From: Amycolatopsis sp. NBRC 101858 | Lineage (GTDB): Bacteria; Actinomycetota; Actinomycetes; Mycobacteriales; Pseudonocardiaceae | Direction: 5' to 3' | NCBI RefSeq assembly: GCF_030269325.1 | Contig: NZ_BSTD01000008.1 | Location: 558,001-622,000, forward strand | DNA: 64,000 nt | Part shown: positions 17,401 through 25,050 of the stretch, piece by piece | Layout: each line of letters opens with the position of its first letter | How positions within the stretch are numbered: the first letter of the stretch is position 1 | Translations under genes and position numbers: made by a program | Notes under the pieces: generated by a model | Databases searched by the model: none | What the model saw: the letters and a program-made list of their open reading frames with translations, nothing else | Told to the model about the DNA's origin: nothing

Positions 17401-17686
17401 CCGGGGCGTGGAGTCCCGGGTGCTCAACAGCCTCGGTGCGCTGGCGGCGGCCCGGGGCGCGTCTTCGGACGCGCTCGGCTACCACCGCGAAGCGCTTGCC
17501 GTGGCGAAGGAAACGGGCTGCCGTCCCGAGCAGGGGCGTGCCCACTGCGGGCTCGGTGAAGTCCACAGTGGACTCGGTGACCCGGGGACGGCGCGCGAAC
17601 ACTGGGAACGCGCGCTGGCCTGTTACGCCGGGGAGTGCGTGCCCGGCGCGACCCGGGTCGAAGACCACCTGGCGGCCTTGGCGTAG
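14459..17686 (+). CDS. SARP-family regulator with XRE HTH, BTAD, NB-ARC and TPR domains
   Basis: The 1075-residue multidomain regulator has, in order: an XRE helix-turn-helix (RVLAGLTQAQLAERAGVSLR, about 16-35), an OmpR-type winged helix from about 67, a bacterial transcriptional activator domain to about 300, an NB-ARC ATPase with P-loop GTGGVGKTALA near 335-345 and LLLDNAG, then at least seven TPR-like repeats to the C-terminus. This is the large AfsR-type SARP plan with an added N-terminal XRE domain. Large SARPs often control specialised metabolism, but no biosynthetic cluster is adjacent. GTG 14459 follows GGGGAGAGG; an in-frame extension upstream runs through the hydrolase gene's end. 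Confidence 0.88.
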   Translation: MDEGLPFAGWLRDRRVLAGLTQAQLAERAGVSLRAVRNAELGNVRRPRPETERRLREALAEAPPERVRIGVLGPLTVWRGDCPVEIGAEKQRLLLAMLALQPNRTVRREDLVDVIWDESPPSGLELLHTYVARLRRALRPADPIATDKGGYRLTADVEDLDLLRFEALLAEDAHREALELWRGPALADVGRLRQHPARLALAMKRAKAVMAFTEAADPEDAAIQLRVLTAEEPLNESAHARLMQVLAASGRQAAALAVFEEIRLRLDAELGIEPGAELRAAQRQVLRQDFAAPEPPARVPAQLPADVAGFRGRTGQLAELDALREGGGTGARIAVLSGTGGVGKTALAVHWAQRSLAEFPDGQLYLDLHGYGTVRPVEPGDALSGFLRALGVDGADIPAEPEERAAKFRTALTGRRMVLLLDNAGSVGQVRPLLPGSASCLVLVTSRDALPGLVARHGARRVLVDLLTEAEALDLLRTLLGARVDDEPDAAEALIGYSARLPLALRLVAELALSRPGERLDALAEELADERRRLDLLDGGGDPLTAVRAVFSWSYRHLTADAARVFRLCGLHPGRDLTPAAIAALAGVTLPEAERLTATLVRAHLAQETGDDRVQQHDLLRVYAAELAARNETESHAAQERLFDFYVRSAAQAMDVVLPQERHLRHDVPDPDVKVLDAPAWLEAERRNLLAVAAHATRHGWAEHLRLLSGILWHYLDVGGYHEESLVLHSHASALAHDAGDRVAEAEPLILIALGHWRVGRSREARRYLEEALVLARETGDQRTEIHAVNTLGLVCRALGRFAEAITYSTEALSLTRKAGDRTSEGLVLVVLGCSCRGIGRYGEAIGYLEEAHALARDTADRTSEGYALVNMGDSLSALGRHDEAVRALEEGLEHLRAMGVWVSEGYALGILGDVEHARGRYPEAAAHLERALEIAQETGSPTNRSVALKHLGDVRLAQGRETEAAQHLEEALGLARECGDRGVESRVLNSLGALAAARGASSDALGYHREALAVAKETGCRPEQGRAHCGLGEVHSGLGDPGTAREHWERALACYAGECVPGATRVEDHLAALA

Positions 17687-17847
17687 TGGCGTTCGTCGGC
17701 GACGAGGTCGCTTTCGAGGCGCTGGACGTCCCGGTCGAAGACCTCGGTGCTGCCGGCCAGCCGGTTGCGCGGGTACGGACGGCGGCGGTACGCGTGGTCG
17801 AGCGCCCAGGCGAGCACGACAACTGCAGCGAGAACGGCGATGATCAT
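17623..17847 (-). CDS. 74-residue membrane-anchored microprotein coupled to a methyltransferase
   Basis: The protein has one N-terminal transmembrane helix (MIIAVLAAVVVLAWALDHAY) followed by a basic and acidic cytoplasmic tail with RNRLAGSTEVFDRDVQRLES. Its ATG overlaps the methyltransferase stop (ATGA), which is good evidence that it is translated. Its last 64 bp overlap the 3' end of the convergent SARP gene. The composition resembles small actinobacterial single-pass proteins of unknown function. No family was recognised. Confidence 0.6.
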   Translation of the reverse strand: MIIAVLAAVVVLAWALDHAYRRRPYPRNRLAGSTEVFDRDVQRLESDLVADERHYAKAARWSSTRVAPGTHSPA

Positions 17848-18641
17848 GACGCTCCTCCCGGAGTGCTAACGGCTGTTGCTTTGAAGAACGTGTAATGGAA
17901 GGTCCCGTATTCCCTGGTGGTGCGGTAAAGGTCGGCGATCCCGCGGGCCCAGCCGGCCTCGTCGATGAGCCCCCTCGCGACGGCGGTCTCGCCGACGCCC
18001 TCGACCATCGCGGTGAAGGTGTCCCGGGTGAAGCCGGTGACGAGGTCCGGCCGTGACGCGTCCGCGTAGACCGTCCGCGGTTCGACGTGGACGTCTTCGA
18101 AACCGGCGTCGGCGAGCAGCGGGTGGAGGCGCCGGCCGAGGAGCCCGTCGCCGCCGGCGTCGGCCTGCAGGCGCACCAGGCAGTCGATCGCGGCCTGGGC
18201 GTGGTCGCTGCGCGGGTGGAAGAACGCCGAGCCGTGGTCGCCCTCGATGACGGTGATCGTCCCGCCCGGCCGCAGCAGGGTTTTCAGGTGTGCCAACGCT
18301 TTCTCCGGCTCCGGCAGGTGTTCGAGCACGAAGCAGACGAAGAGGTGGTCCCATTCGCCGTCGAGCGCGAAGAGGTCGGCCCGGCGGAACTCGACGCCCC
18401 CGACTCGCTGCCTGGCTTGGTCCAGGGAGTCTTCGGAGACGTCGACCGCGGTCAGGTGCGCGTCCGGGCTGCGGGCCACGAGGTGGACGGTCTGGGCGCC
18501 GATGCCGCAGCCGACCTCCAGCACGCGGCTCCCGGCGGGGTAGGCCGTCCCGGCGTGCAGCAGCGCGGCCAGGACGTCGGCCTGGTCGCCGAGGCGGCGG
18601 GCCTCGGGTTCGGTGTATCCGTGCACGTAGCTGGTGTCCAT
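17844..18641 (-). CDS. SAM-dependent methyltransferase (class I)
   Basis: The 265-residue Rossmann methyltransferase has motif I VLEVGCGIGAQT near 44-55, an acidic residue closing strand 2 (LTAVDVSEDSL), and the post-motif LLRPGGTITVIEGD. The C-terminal region (TRTVYADASRPDLVTGFTRD-like helices) is typical of small-molecule methyltransferases. The substrate is not predictable. ATG 18641 is only 28 bp from the divergent MocR start; reading further upstream would enter that gene antisense. The gene is coupled at its 3' end to the microprotein. Confidence 0.85.
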   Translation of the reverse strand: MDTSYVHGYTEPEARRLGDQADVLAALLHAGTAYPAGSRVLEVGCGIGAQTVHLVARSPDAHLTAVDVSEDSLDQARQRVGGVEFRRADLFALDGEWDHLFVCFVLEHLPEPEKALAHLKTLLRPGGTITVIEGDHGSAFFHPRSDHAQAAIDCLVRLQADAGGDGLLGRRLHPLLADAGFEDVHVEPRTVYADASRPDLVTGFTRDTFTAMVEGVGETAVARGLIDEAGWARGIADLYRTTREYGTFHYTFFKATAVSTPGGAS

Positions 18642-18669
18642 CCGACCAGCGTGCTGCGACAATGGCTCG
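18642..18669. promoter_or_regulatory. 28-bp divergent promoter gap, methyltransferase/MocR
   Basis: On the plus strand GACAAT (18658-18663) lies 6 nt before the MocR ATG. On the minus strand CACGCT lies 6 nt before the methyltransferase ATG. Both match NANNNT leaderless -10 spacing, less strongly than other promoters in the window. MocR proteins usually act at such shared gaps, so the methyltransferase-microprotein pair is the natural target. Confidence 0.45.
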
Positions 18670-20151
18670 ATGGACAGAGCCAAAACCCCGCGCTCGGAGG
18701 GGTCCATAGGATCGGACTTCCTCCAGCTCGACGTCCGCGAGGCGCCGGCGGGCGGGCTCGCGGACTGGCTCGCGGGGCAGCTGCGCGCGGCCGTCGCCGA
18801 CGGCAGGCTCCCGGTCGGCGGCCGCTTGCCCGCGTCCCGGGTCCTGGCCGCCGAGCTGCGCGTGTCCCGCGGGGTCGTCACCGAGGCCTACCAGCGCCTG
18901 ATCGACGACGGCCACGCGGCGGGCCGCGGCCGGGCCGGCACGGTGGTGGTGGCCGCGCCCGTGCTCGCGCCCGAACCCGCGCGCGTCCGGCCGCCGTCGA
19001 AGGTGATCACGCCGATGCCGGGCGTCGAGGTCTTCGACGCGGTCCGCGCGGCCCCGGCCCGCATCGACCTGACGCCGGGCGTCCCGGACCTGACGGCGTT
19101 CCCGCGCGCGGCGTGGCTGCGGGCCGAACGGGCGGTGCTGGACGAGCTGGAGCCGTCCCACTTCGGCTACGGCGACCCCCGCGGCGCGCCGGCGATGCGG
19201 CTGCAGGTGTCGCGCTGGCTGGCGCGCAGCCGCGGCATCCGGGTGGACCCCGGCGAGATCATCGTGGTGGCCGGCGTCGCGCAGGCGTTGACGCTGGTGG
19301 GGGAGGTGCTGCGGCAGCACGGCGTCGACGGGATCGCGGTCGAGGACCCGAGCTCGCTGGGCGCACGGCAGCACCTGCACCACTGCGGCCTGGTGACCCC
19401 GCCGGTCCCGGTGGACGACGACGGCCTGCGCGTCGCCGAACTGCGTGCCCCGGCCGTGCTGGTGACGCCGGCCCACCAGTTCCCGATGGGCGTGGTCCTG
19501 GGCGGCGAGCGCCGCCGCGACCTGCTGCGCTGGGCGGCCGAGGGCGGGATCGTTGTGGAGGACGACTACGACGCCGAGCACCGCTACGACCGCGCACCGG
19601 TGCCCGCGGTCCGGGCGATGCTGCCGGAAGTGCTGTACACGGGCAGCGTGTCGAAGCTGCTGGCGCCCGCGCTGCGCGTCGGCTGGCTGGTGGCGCCCGC
19701 GCGGTTCCGCGACGACCTCGTGGCGGCGAAGCGGTTCGCGGACCTGGGCAACCCGGTGCTGGCGCAGCTGGTCCTGGCCCGGCTGATGGAGACGGGCGAG
19801 CTGGAGCGGCAGCTGAGGGTGGTCCGGGCCCGCCACCGCCGTCGCCGTGACGCGATGATCCGTGCTCTGGCGGCTTCCCTGCCCACCGCGGTGGTCCACG
19901 GTGCGGCGGCAGGGCTGCATTTGACGATCACGTTCGACTCCGAGGTCGACGACGTCGCACTGGCGGCGGCCGCGCTGGCGGAGGGGGTGAAGGTCCAGCC
20001 GCTGTCATGGCACCGGCAGCTCCCGGGGCGGCCGGGGCTGGTCCTGGGGTACGCGGCGCGGACGGCGACGGAGATCGCCGAGGGGGTCGCGGTCCTGGGA
20101 AAGCTCACGGGTTCAGTAAAGGATCCACAAAGGACAGTCAAGCAGGTGTGA
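18670..20151 (+). CDS. MocR/PdxR-family regulator (GntR HTH fused to aminotransferase fold)
   Basis: The 493-residue fusion has a GntR winged helix at about 25-95 (LPASRVLAAELRVSRGVVTE) and then a class I aminotransferase-like domain. The aspartate of VVEDDYDAEHRYDR and the PLP-binding lysine in YTGSVSKLLAPALRVGW near 325 are both present, so PLP binding is likely. Such proteins control vitamin B6, GABA, taurine or amino-acid genes; no pdxST genes are adjacent, so the target is probably the divergent methyltransferase. The ATG at 18670 is 6 nt after GACAAT. Confidence 0.9.
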   Translation: MDRAKTPRSEGSIGSDFLQLDVREAPAGGLADWLAGQLRAAVADGRLPVGGRLPASRVLAAELRVSRGVVTEAYQRLIDDGHAAGRGRAGTVVVAAPVLAPEPARVRPPSKVITPMPGVEVFDAVRAAPARIDLTPGVPDLTAFPRAAWLRAERAVLDELEPSHFGYGDPRGAPAMRLQVSRWLARSRGIRVDPGEIIVVAGVAQALTLVGEVLRQHGVDGIAVEDPSSLGARQHLHHCGLVTPPVPVDDDGLRVAELRAPAVLVTPAHQFPMGVVLGGERRRDLLRWAAEGGIVVEDDYDAEHRYDRAPVPAVRAMLPEVLYTGSVSKLLAPALRVGWLVAPARFRDDLVAAKRFADLGNPVLAQLVLARLMETGELERQLRVVRARHRRRRDAMIRALAASLPTAVVHGAAAGLHLTITFDSEVDDVALAAAALAEGVKVQPLSWHRQLPGRPGLVLGYAARTATEIAEGVAVLGKLTGSVKDPQRTVKQV

Positions 20152-20193
20152 TCATGCTCTCCCAGGCGATTCCGGAACTTGGTTGCCATACGC

Positions 20194-20218
20194 AAGCAAC
20201 TTGCTTAGCCTAGCTAAG
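20194..20218. promoter_or_regulatory. Two interlocked palindromes upstream of a DHA2 exporter
   Basis: AAGCAA-C-TTGCTT (20194-20206) and CTTAGC-CTA-GCTAAG (20204-20218) are both perfect inverted repeats sharing three bases. They lie 28-52 bp before the transporter GTG. TTAGCTAA-like cores of this type are common MarR/TetR operators at drug-efflux genes. No MarR or TetR gene is adjacent, so the cognate regulator would be encoded elsewhere. Confidence 0.6.
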
Positions 20219-20245
20219 GGACTTTGCGAGCAGAAGGGTTGCACA

Positions 20246-22015
20246 GTGGCGGAACGCCGGACGTATTCGATCGCGGAACTGGGGCCGCGGTACAAGTGGA
20301 TCGCGCTGTCCAACACGACGCTGGGCATGCTGATCGCCACGATCAACTCCTCGATCGTGCTGATCGCGCTGCCCGACATCTTCAAGGGCATCGGCATCAA
20401 CCCCCTCGAGCCCGCCAACACCAGCTACCTGCTGTGGATGATCATGGGCTTCCTCGTGGTCACCGCGGTGCTGGTGGTGAGCTTCGGGCGGCTCGGCGAC
20501 ATGTACGGCCGGGCGAGGATGTACAACCTCGGCTTCGCCGTCTTCACCGTTTCCTCCATCATGCTGGCCGTCACCTGGTTCGGCGGTGACGCGGCCGCGT
20601 TGTGGCTGATCGGCTGGCGGATCGTGCAGGGCGTCGGCGGCGCCTTCCTGATGGCCAACTCCTCGGCGATCCTCACCGACGCCTTCCCGGCCAACCAGCG
20701 CGGCCTCGCGCTCGGCATGAACGGCGTCGCGGCCATCGCGGGCTCGTTCCTCGGCCTGGTCGTCGGCGGCGTGCTCGCCCCGGTCGACTGGAACCTGATC
20801 TTCCTGGTGTCGGTGCCCTTCGGCGTGATCGGCACGATCTGGGCGTACCTCAAGCTGCACGACACCGGCGTCCGCAAGCACGCGCGGATGGACTGGTGGG
20901 GCAACATCACCTTCGCCGTCGGCCTGATCGCGGTGCTGGTCGGCATCACCTACGGCATCCAGCCGCACGGCACGTCGCAGACCGGCTGGACCAGCCCGAT
21001 GGTGCTCTCGTGCCTGATCGGCGGCGTCGCGGTGCTCGTCGCGTTCGTGGTCATCGAGACGAAGGTCGACAACCCGCTGTTCCGGTTGTCGCTGTTCAAG
21101 ATCCGCTCGTTCACGTGGGGCAACATCGCCAACCTGACGGCGTCGCTCGGCCGCGGTGGGCTGCAGTTCATCCTGATCATCTGGCTGCAGGGCATCTGGC
21201 TGCCGCAGCACGGCTACACGTTCGAGCAGACGCCGTTGTGGGCGGGCATCTACATGCTCCCGATGACGGTCGGCTTCCTCCTGGCCGCCCCGACGTCGGG
21301 CATCCTCGCCGACCGGATCGGCAGCCGCCTGCTCGCTTCCAGCGGCCTGTTCATCACGGCGATCACGTTCCTGCTGCTGATCATCCTGCCGGTGAACTTC
21401 GACTACTGGGCATTCGCGGCGATCCTGCTGATCAACGGGATCGGCATGGGCATGTTCTCCTCGCCCAACCGCGCCGAGGTGATGAACAGCCTCCCGGCGG
21501 ATTCGCGCGGCTCCGGCGCGGGCATGATGACGACGTTCCAGAACGCGGCGATGGTCCTGTCGATCGGCTTCTTCTTCAGCCTGATCATCTCGGGCCTGTC
21601 GAGCAGCCTCCCGTCGACGATGCACGACGGCCTGATCGCCCACGGCGTCCCCGAAGCGGCGGCCACGCAGGTGGCGAACCTGCCGGCGGTGGCGGTGCTG
21701 TTCGCGGCGTTCCTGGGGTACAACCCGATCCAGCAGCTCCTGGGCGGCCAGCTGACGTCCTTGCCGCCAGACCAGGCGTCGTTCCTGACGGGCCGCAGCT
21801 TCTTCCCGAACCTGATCTCGGGCCCGTTCCAGTCGGGTCTGGCGGTGGCGTTCGGCTTCGCGATCGCGGTGTGCTTGATCGGCGCGGTGGCATCGCTGCT
21901 GACGAAGGACGCCCGCCCGAAGAGCGGCGAGTCGGTGGGCGAGGAGCTGGCAGCGGTGGCCGGCGAGTCCGGCGGCGGGCCGAGCGAGCTGGTGTCGCCC
22001 GCAAGCGAACGCTGA
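20246..22015 (+). CDS. MFS transporter, DHA2 (14-TM drug exporter) family
   Basis: The 589-residue protein has about 14 transmembrane segments. Motif A (GRLGDMYGRARMYN, about 80-93) and motif C-like GVAAIAGSFLGLVVGGVLAP around 165-184 fit proton-driven DHA2 multidrug exporters of the EmrB/QacA kind. The charged C-terminal tail lacks a domain. The GTG at 20246 follows AGAAGGG; an in-frame upstream ATG (20183) would read through the operator palindromes and was rejected. The transported substrate is unknown. A strong hairpin follows 15 nt after the stop. Confidence 0.9.
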   Translation: MAERRTYSIAELGPRYKWIALSNTTLGMLIATINSSIVLIALPDIFKGIGINPLEPANTSYLLWMIMGFLVVTAVLVVSFGRLGDMYGRARMYNLGFAVFTVSSIMLAVTWFGGDAAALWLIGWRIVQGVGGAFLMANSSAILTDAFPANQRGLALGMNGVAAIAGSFLGLVVGGVLAPVDWNLIFLVSVPFGVIGTIWAYLKLHDTGVRKHARMDWWGNITFAVGLIAVLVGITYGIQPHGTSQTGWTSPMVLSCLIGGVAVLVAFVVIETKVDNPLFRLSLFKIRSFTWGNIANLTASLGRGGLQFILIIWLQGIWLPQHGYTFEQTPLWAGIYMLPMTVGFLLAAPTSGILADRIGSRLLASSGLFITAITFLLLIILPVNFDYWAFAAILLINGIGMGMFSSPNRAEVMNSLPADSRGSGAGMMTTFQNAAMVLSIGFFFSLIISGLSSSLPSTMHDGLIAHGVPEAAATQVANLPAVAVLFAAFLGYNPIQQLLGGQLTSLPPDQASFLTGRSFFPNLISGPFQSGLAVAFGFAIAVCLIGAVASLLTKDARPKSGESVGEELAAVAGESGGGPSELVSPASER

Positions 22016-22029
22016 CGACCGGGTCCGGA

Positions 22030-22057
22030 GCCGGGTGCCGCCTGCGCGGTACCCGGC
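22030..22057. terminator. 12-bp hairpin terminator after the DHA2 exporter
   Basis: GCCGGGTGCCGC (22030-22041) pairs with GCGGTACCCGGC (22046-22057) including one G-U pair, with loop CTGC. It lies between the convergent exporter gene and the acyltransferase remnant. Confidence 0.6.
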
Positions 22058-22067
22058 TTCTCCGTCG

Positions 22068-22705
22068 TCAGGCCGTGACGAGCGCGGGTTCGGCGACCTC
22101 GGCCGCCGGCTCCGTCTTCGTCTTCTCGGCCCGGCGCCGCGTGATGATCCGGCGCCCGACGTCGATCATCGGGACCTCGGCCCAGCGGTACAGCAGGTCG
22201 GCGGCCGGCAGCCCGACGATCGTCACGGCGACCGCGGTGAGCGTGCGGTGCGGGGCGAGCGAGCGGCCCGCCGCCGGCGACCAGCGAGGGCACCAGCAGC
22301 GCCGCGAGCAGGATGTAGATCGTGCCGGTGATCGAGCCGCCTTCGTCGCTCAGCAGCTCGGCGATTTCGGCGAACATGGTCTGGACCGCGACCAGCGCGG
22401 CGGCGACCACCAGCCCGGCGGCGGGATGCGTGAACACCCGCAGCGCGGCGAAGCCCTTGCGGTGGTGCAGCACGATCGCCAGCGCCGACGCCGAACGCGA
22501 GCAGCGGCCAGACGAGGTAGAACTTCTGCTCGACACCGAGCGTCCAGGCCTGGCCGAAGAGGGGCATCTGGTGGAACTCGCCGACGAAGGCGACGACCAC
22601 GCCGGGTGGCCAAGTCGGGGTGACGTTTGGGACGTTCGGGCCCGTAGCGTGCCTGATCGTGGCGAAGTCCGTGCCCGCCGAGGCCGCGCGGGCGTAGGCC
22701 GTCGG
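22068..22705 (-). pseudogene. Broken acyltransferase-3 family gene (C-terminal half, two frameshifts)
   Basis: Three minus-strand frames join into one recognisable OafA/YrhL-type acyltransferase fragment: FGQAWTLGVEQKFYLVWPLL (the family's W-[TS]-L-x-V-E-x-x-F-Y block) near 22500-22560, then LHHRKGFAALRVF plus membrane helices to about 22270, then PAADLLYRWAEVPMIDVGRR to a stop at 22068-22070. Two single-base shifts (near 22495 and 22270, both in GC-repeat stretches) separate the frames. The N-terminal half, including the catalytic His helix, is absent: the fragment ends at the cyclophilin stop. It is read as a decayed gene. The frameshifts alone could be sequencing errors, but the missing half could not. 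Confidence 0.75.
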
Positions 22706-22715
22706 TCGGCTTGAC

Positions 22716-23378
22716 CTACCGGCCGACGGACGCGCGCTGGATCTTCACGGGGTGCGCCGGGGCGCCGTCCAGCGGTCCGTTCGGGTCGGTCGGGATGATG
22801 CCGTCGGCCACCATGTGGTCCAGCGCCTCCATGCCGCGCACCACGCGGCCCAACACCGAATAGTTGGCCGGGATGTTCGCGAACGAGTGCACGATGAAGA
22901 ACTCCGACCCGTTCGTCCCGGGCCCCTGGTTCCCCATCGCCACGGTCCCGCGCGGGTAGGTCTCGGCCCCGGTGACCTCATCGGGGAACTTGTACCCCGG
23001 TCCGCCCTTCTCGACCTCGTAGATGTCCCCGCACTGGAGGACACCGAGCCGGGAAGAGTTCGAAAGCCGCCAGCACTGCGACCGGTCGTAGAACCGCTGC
23101 AGGATGAGCGAAACCATGTTGTGGACCGCGCAGGGCGCCGCCCCGGCGCGGTCGAGCCGCACCGTCACCGGGCCGTAGTTGAAGCGGAACGTCACGTCGA
23201 CCGTCCCGCGCGTCAGCGCGAACGGCAGCGGGCGCACCACGGGCCGGGCGGCCGGGTTGTCCGGCGTCGGCGTGAAGGAGCAGCGGACCACCGGTGCGGA
23301 CGCGGCCGAAGCCGAAACCGGCGCCACCAGCAACGCACCCAAGACACCGACGAGAGCCAGACCCCAGCGCAGCTTCAT
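22716..23378 (-). CDS. Secreted cyclophilin-type peptidyl-prolyl isomerase
   Basis: The 220-residue protein has a signal peptide (MKLRWGLALVGVLGALLVAP, cleavage after SASA near 26) and a cyclophilin core: NMVSLILQRFYDRSQCWRLS near 86-105, GNQGPGTNGSEFFI near 150-163, then YSVLGRVVRGMEALD. The catalytic arginine of standard cyclophilins (FHR) is present as YDR. It would help fold exported proteins outside the membrane. Two or three extra cysteines (CSF, PCAV, QCW, QCGD) may form disulfides. The ATG at 23378 is the only good start. Confidence 0.85.
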   Translation of the reverse strand: MKLRWGLALVGVLGALLVAPVSASAASAPVVRCSFTPTPDNPAARPVVRPLPFALTRGTVDVTFRFNYGPVTVRLDRAGAAPCAVHNMVSLILQRFYDRSQCWRLSNSSRLGVLQCGDIYEVEKGGPGYKFPDEVTGAETYPRGTVAMGNQGPGTNGSEFFIVHSFANIPANYSVLGRVVRGMEALDHMVADGIIPTDPNGPLDGAPAHPVKIQRASVGR

Positions 23379-23403
23379 GCCGGGGACGTTAGCGAATGAC
23401 GAA

Positions 23404-23658
23404 CTACTTGCGCCAGGCCGTGCGCTGCTTGCGGATGTCGAGCACCAGCAGCAGGACCAGGAACAGCGCCAGGCCGACGAGCCAGACGTTCTCGGTGTTG
23501 TTCTCGTGGTTGCCCTTGATCATCACGAGCAGGATGACCGCGCTGACCCAGCCGGCGATGCGGGTGGCCTTCGGAAACGAGCCGTGCCAGCCCCAGGCCG
23601 CGGACGGCTCGTCGCGGGGGTCGACCTCGGGCCGCTTCTCGACCGCCTTGCCTGCCAC
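23404..23658 (-). CDS. DUF2631 small membrane protein
   Basis: The 84-residue protein starts VAGKAVEKRPEVDPRDEP, followed by AAWGWHG (the DUF2631 hallmark), and has two transmembrane helices with a short NHENNTEN loop. DUF2631 proteins are encoded beside dxr in many actinobacteria; their role is unknown. The GTG at 23658 is preceded by GAGGAG at proper distance. An ATG seven codons upstream (23679) would put that ribosome site inside the gene, so it was rejected. It is divergent from dxr. Confidence 0.8.
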   Translation of the reverse strand: MAGKAVEKRPEVDPRDEPSAAWGWHGSFPKATRIAGWVSAVILLVMIKGNHENNTENVWLVGLALFLVLLLVLDIRKQRTAWRK

Positions 23659-23706
23659 GATGAACTCCTCAAGACCCATGAACCACGTACCCGCCGATGA
23701 TCCCAC

Positions 23707-23829
23707 ACCTCCGGGTGCGCCGCGGAGACGCCCCGCGTGGTGGTGGCCACTCGTGAGGGCCTCGGAGCGCGCCCGGTGCGGCAGCCCCGCGCGAGGGAAC
23801 CTCCGGGTGCGCCGCGGAGACGCCCCGCG
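23707..23829. repeat. 31-bp perfect direct repeat upstream of dxr
   Basis: The sequence from ACCTCCGGGTGCG to GACGCCCCGCG occurs at 23707-23737 and again, identical, at 23799-23829, with 92 bp between starts. Both copies lie in the gap between the divergent DUF2631 gene and dxr; the second ends 15 bp before the dxr ATG, just upstream of a possible leaderless -10 (GACAAT, 23831-23836). It could be a duplicated regulatory block. Confidence 0.75.
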
Positions 23830-23844
23830 CGACAATGACCCGCG

Positions 23845-25047
23845 ATGACTACCTCGCGAAGCGTTCTCGTGCTCGGCTCCACCGGGTCCATCGGCGTGCA
23901 GGCCCTGGACGTCGCGGCGCGCAACCCGCACCTCTTCCGGGTGGCCGGCATCGCCGCCGGCGGTGCCGATCCGGCCGCGCTCGCCGCGCAGGCGCTCGCC
24001 CACGGGGTCGAGGCCGTCGCCGTGACCAAGGCCACGGCCGCCGAAGACGTGCAGCTCGCGCTCTACGCCGAAGCGCAGAAGCGGGGCTACGACCAGGGCG
24101 ACTTCAAGCTCCCGCGGCTCTTCGCGGGCTCGGACGCCGTCACCGAGCTCATCGACGCCGTCCCGGTCGACACCGTCCTCAACGCCCTCCCGGGTTCCCG
24201 CGGCCTCGAGCCGACGCTCAAAGCGCTCGCCACCGGCGCCACCCTCGCGCTCGCGAACAAGGAGTCGCTCATCGCCGGCGGGCCGCTCGTGCTCGCCGCC
24301 GCGAAGCCGGGGCAGCTGGTACCCGTCGACTCCGAGCACTCCGCCATCGCGCAGGCCCTGCGTGCCGGGCGCCGGAGCGAGGTCGCCCGGCTCGTCCTCA
24401 CCGCATCGGGCGGTCCCTTCCGCGGCCGCAAGCGCGCCGAACTGGCCGATGTCACCGTCGAGCAGGCGATGGCGCACCCGACCTGGTCGATGGGCCCGCT
24501 GATCACCATCAACTCGGCCACGCTGGTCAACAAGGGCCTGGAGCTGATCGAGGCGGCGCTGCTGTTCGACATCGCGCCGGAAAAGATCGACGTCACCGTG
24601 CACCCGCAGTCGATCGTGCACTCGATGGTGACCTTCACCGACGGCTCGACGATCGCCCAGGCCAGCCCGCCCGACATGCGGCTGCCGATCGCGCTCGCCC
24701 TGCACTGGCCCGACCGGGTTCCCGACGCCGCCCCGGCCTGCACCTGGGACAAGGCCGCGACCTGGACTTTCGAGCCACTGGACGACGACGCCTTCCCGGC
24801 CGTCGAGCTCGCCCGCCACTGCGGCACCGCGGGCGGCTGCCTGCCCGCCGTCTACAACGCGGCGAACGAGGAGCTGGTCGCTGCTTTCCTGAAGCAGAAC
24901 ACCCGCTTCACGTCGATAGTGGACACTGTTTCCGAGGTGGTGGGAGCCGCCGACGAGTGGCGTCGCGAACCGCGCGACGTCGACGACGTTCTCGCCGCCG
25001 AGCGCTGGGCTCGCGCGCGGGCCGGTTCGATCATCGAGGGGAAGTAG
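23845..25047 (+). CDS. dxr: 1-deoxy-D-xylulose 5-phosphate reductoisomerase
   Basis: The 400-residue enzyme of the non-mevalonate (MEP) isoprenoid pathway converts DXP to 2-C-methylerythritol 4-phosphate with NADPH and a divalent metal. Visible are the cofactor loop LGSTGSIGVQALDV at 9-22, LANKESLIAGG near 137, the metal/substrate segment VPVDSEHSAIAQAL near 155, TASGGPFRG near 190, and HPTWSMGPLITINSATLVNK near 211-230. The length is normal. The ATG at 23845 has no Shine-Dalgarno and is probably leaderless. It is followed by the site-2 protease gene 3 nt after the stop. Confidence 0.97.
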   Translation: MTTSRSVLVLGSTGSIGVQALDVAARNPHLFRVAGIAAGGADPAALAAQALAHGVEAVAVTKATAAEDVQLALYAEAQKRGYDQGDFKLPRLFAGSDAVTELIDAVPVDTVLNALPGSRGLEPTLKALATGATLALANKESLIAGGPLVLAAAKPGQLVPVDSEHSAIAQALRAGRRSEVARLVLTASGGPFRGRKRAELADVTVEQAMAHPTWSMGPLITINSATLVNKGLELIEAALLFDIAPEKIDVTVHPQSIVHSMVTFTDGSTIAQASPPDMRLPIALALHWPDRVPDAAPACTWDKAATWTFEPLDDDAFPAVELARHCGTAGGCLPAVYNAANEELVAAFLKQNTRFTSIVDTVSEVVGAADEWRREPRDVDDVLAAERWARARAGSIIEGK

Positions 25048-25050
25048 CGG

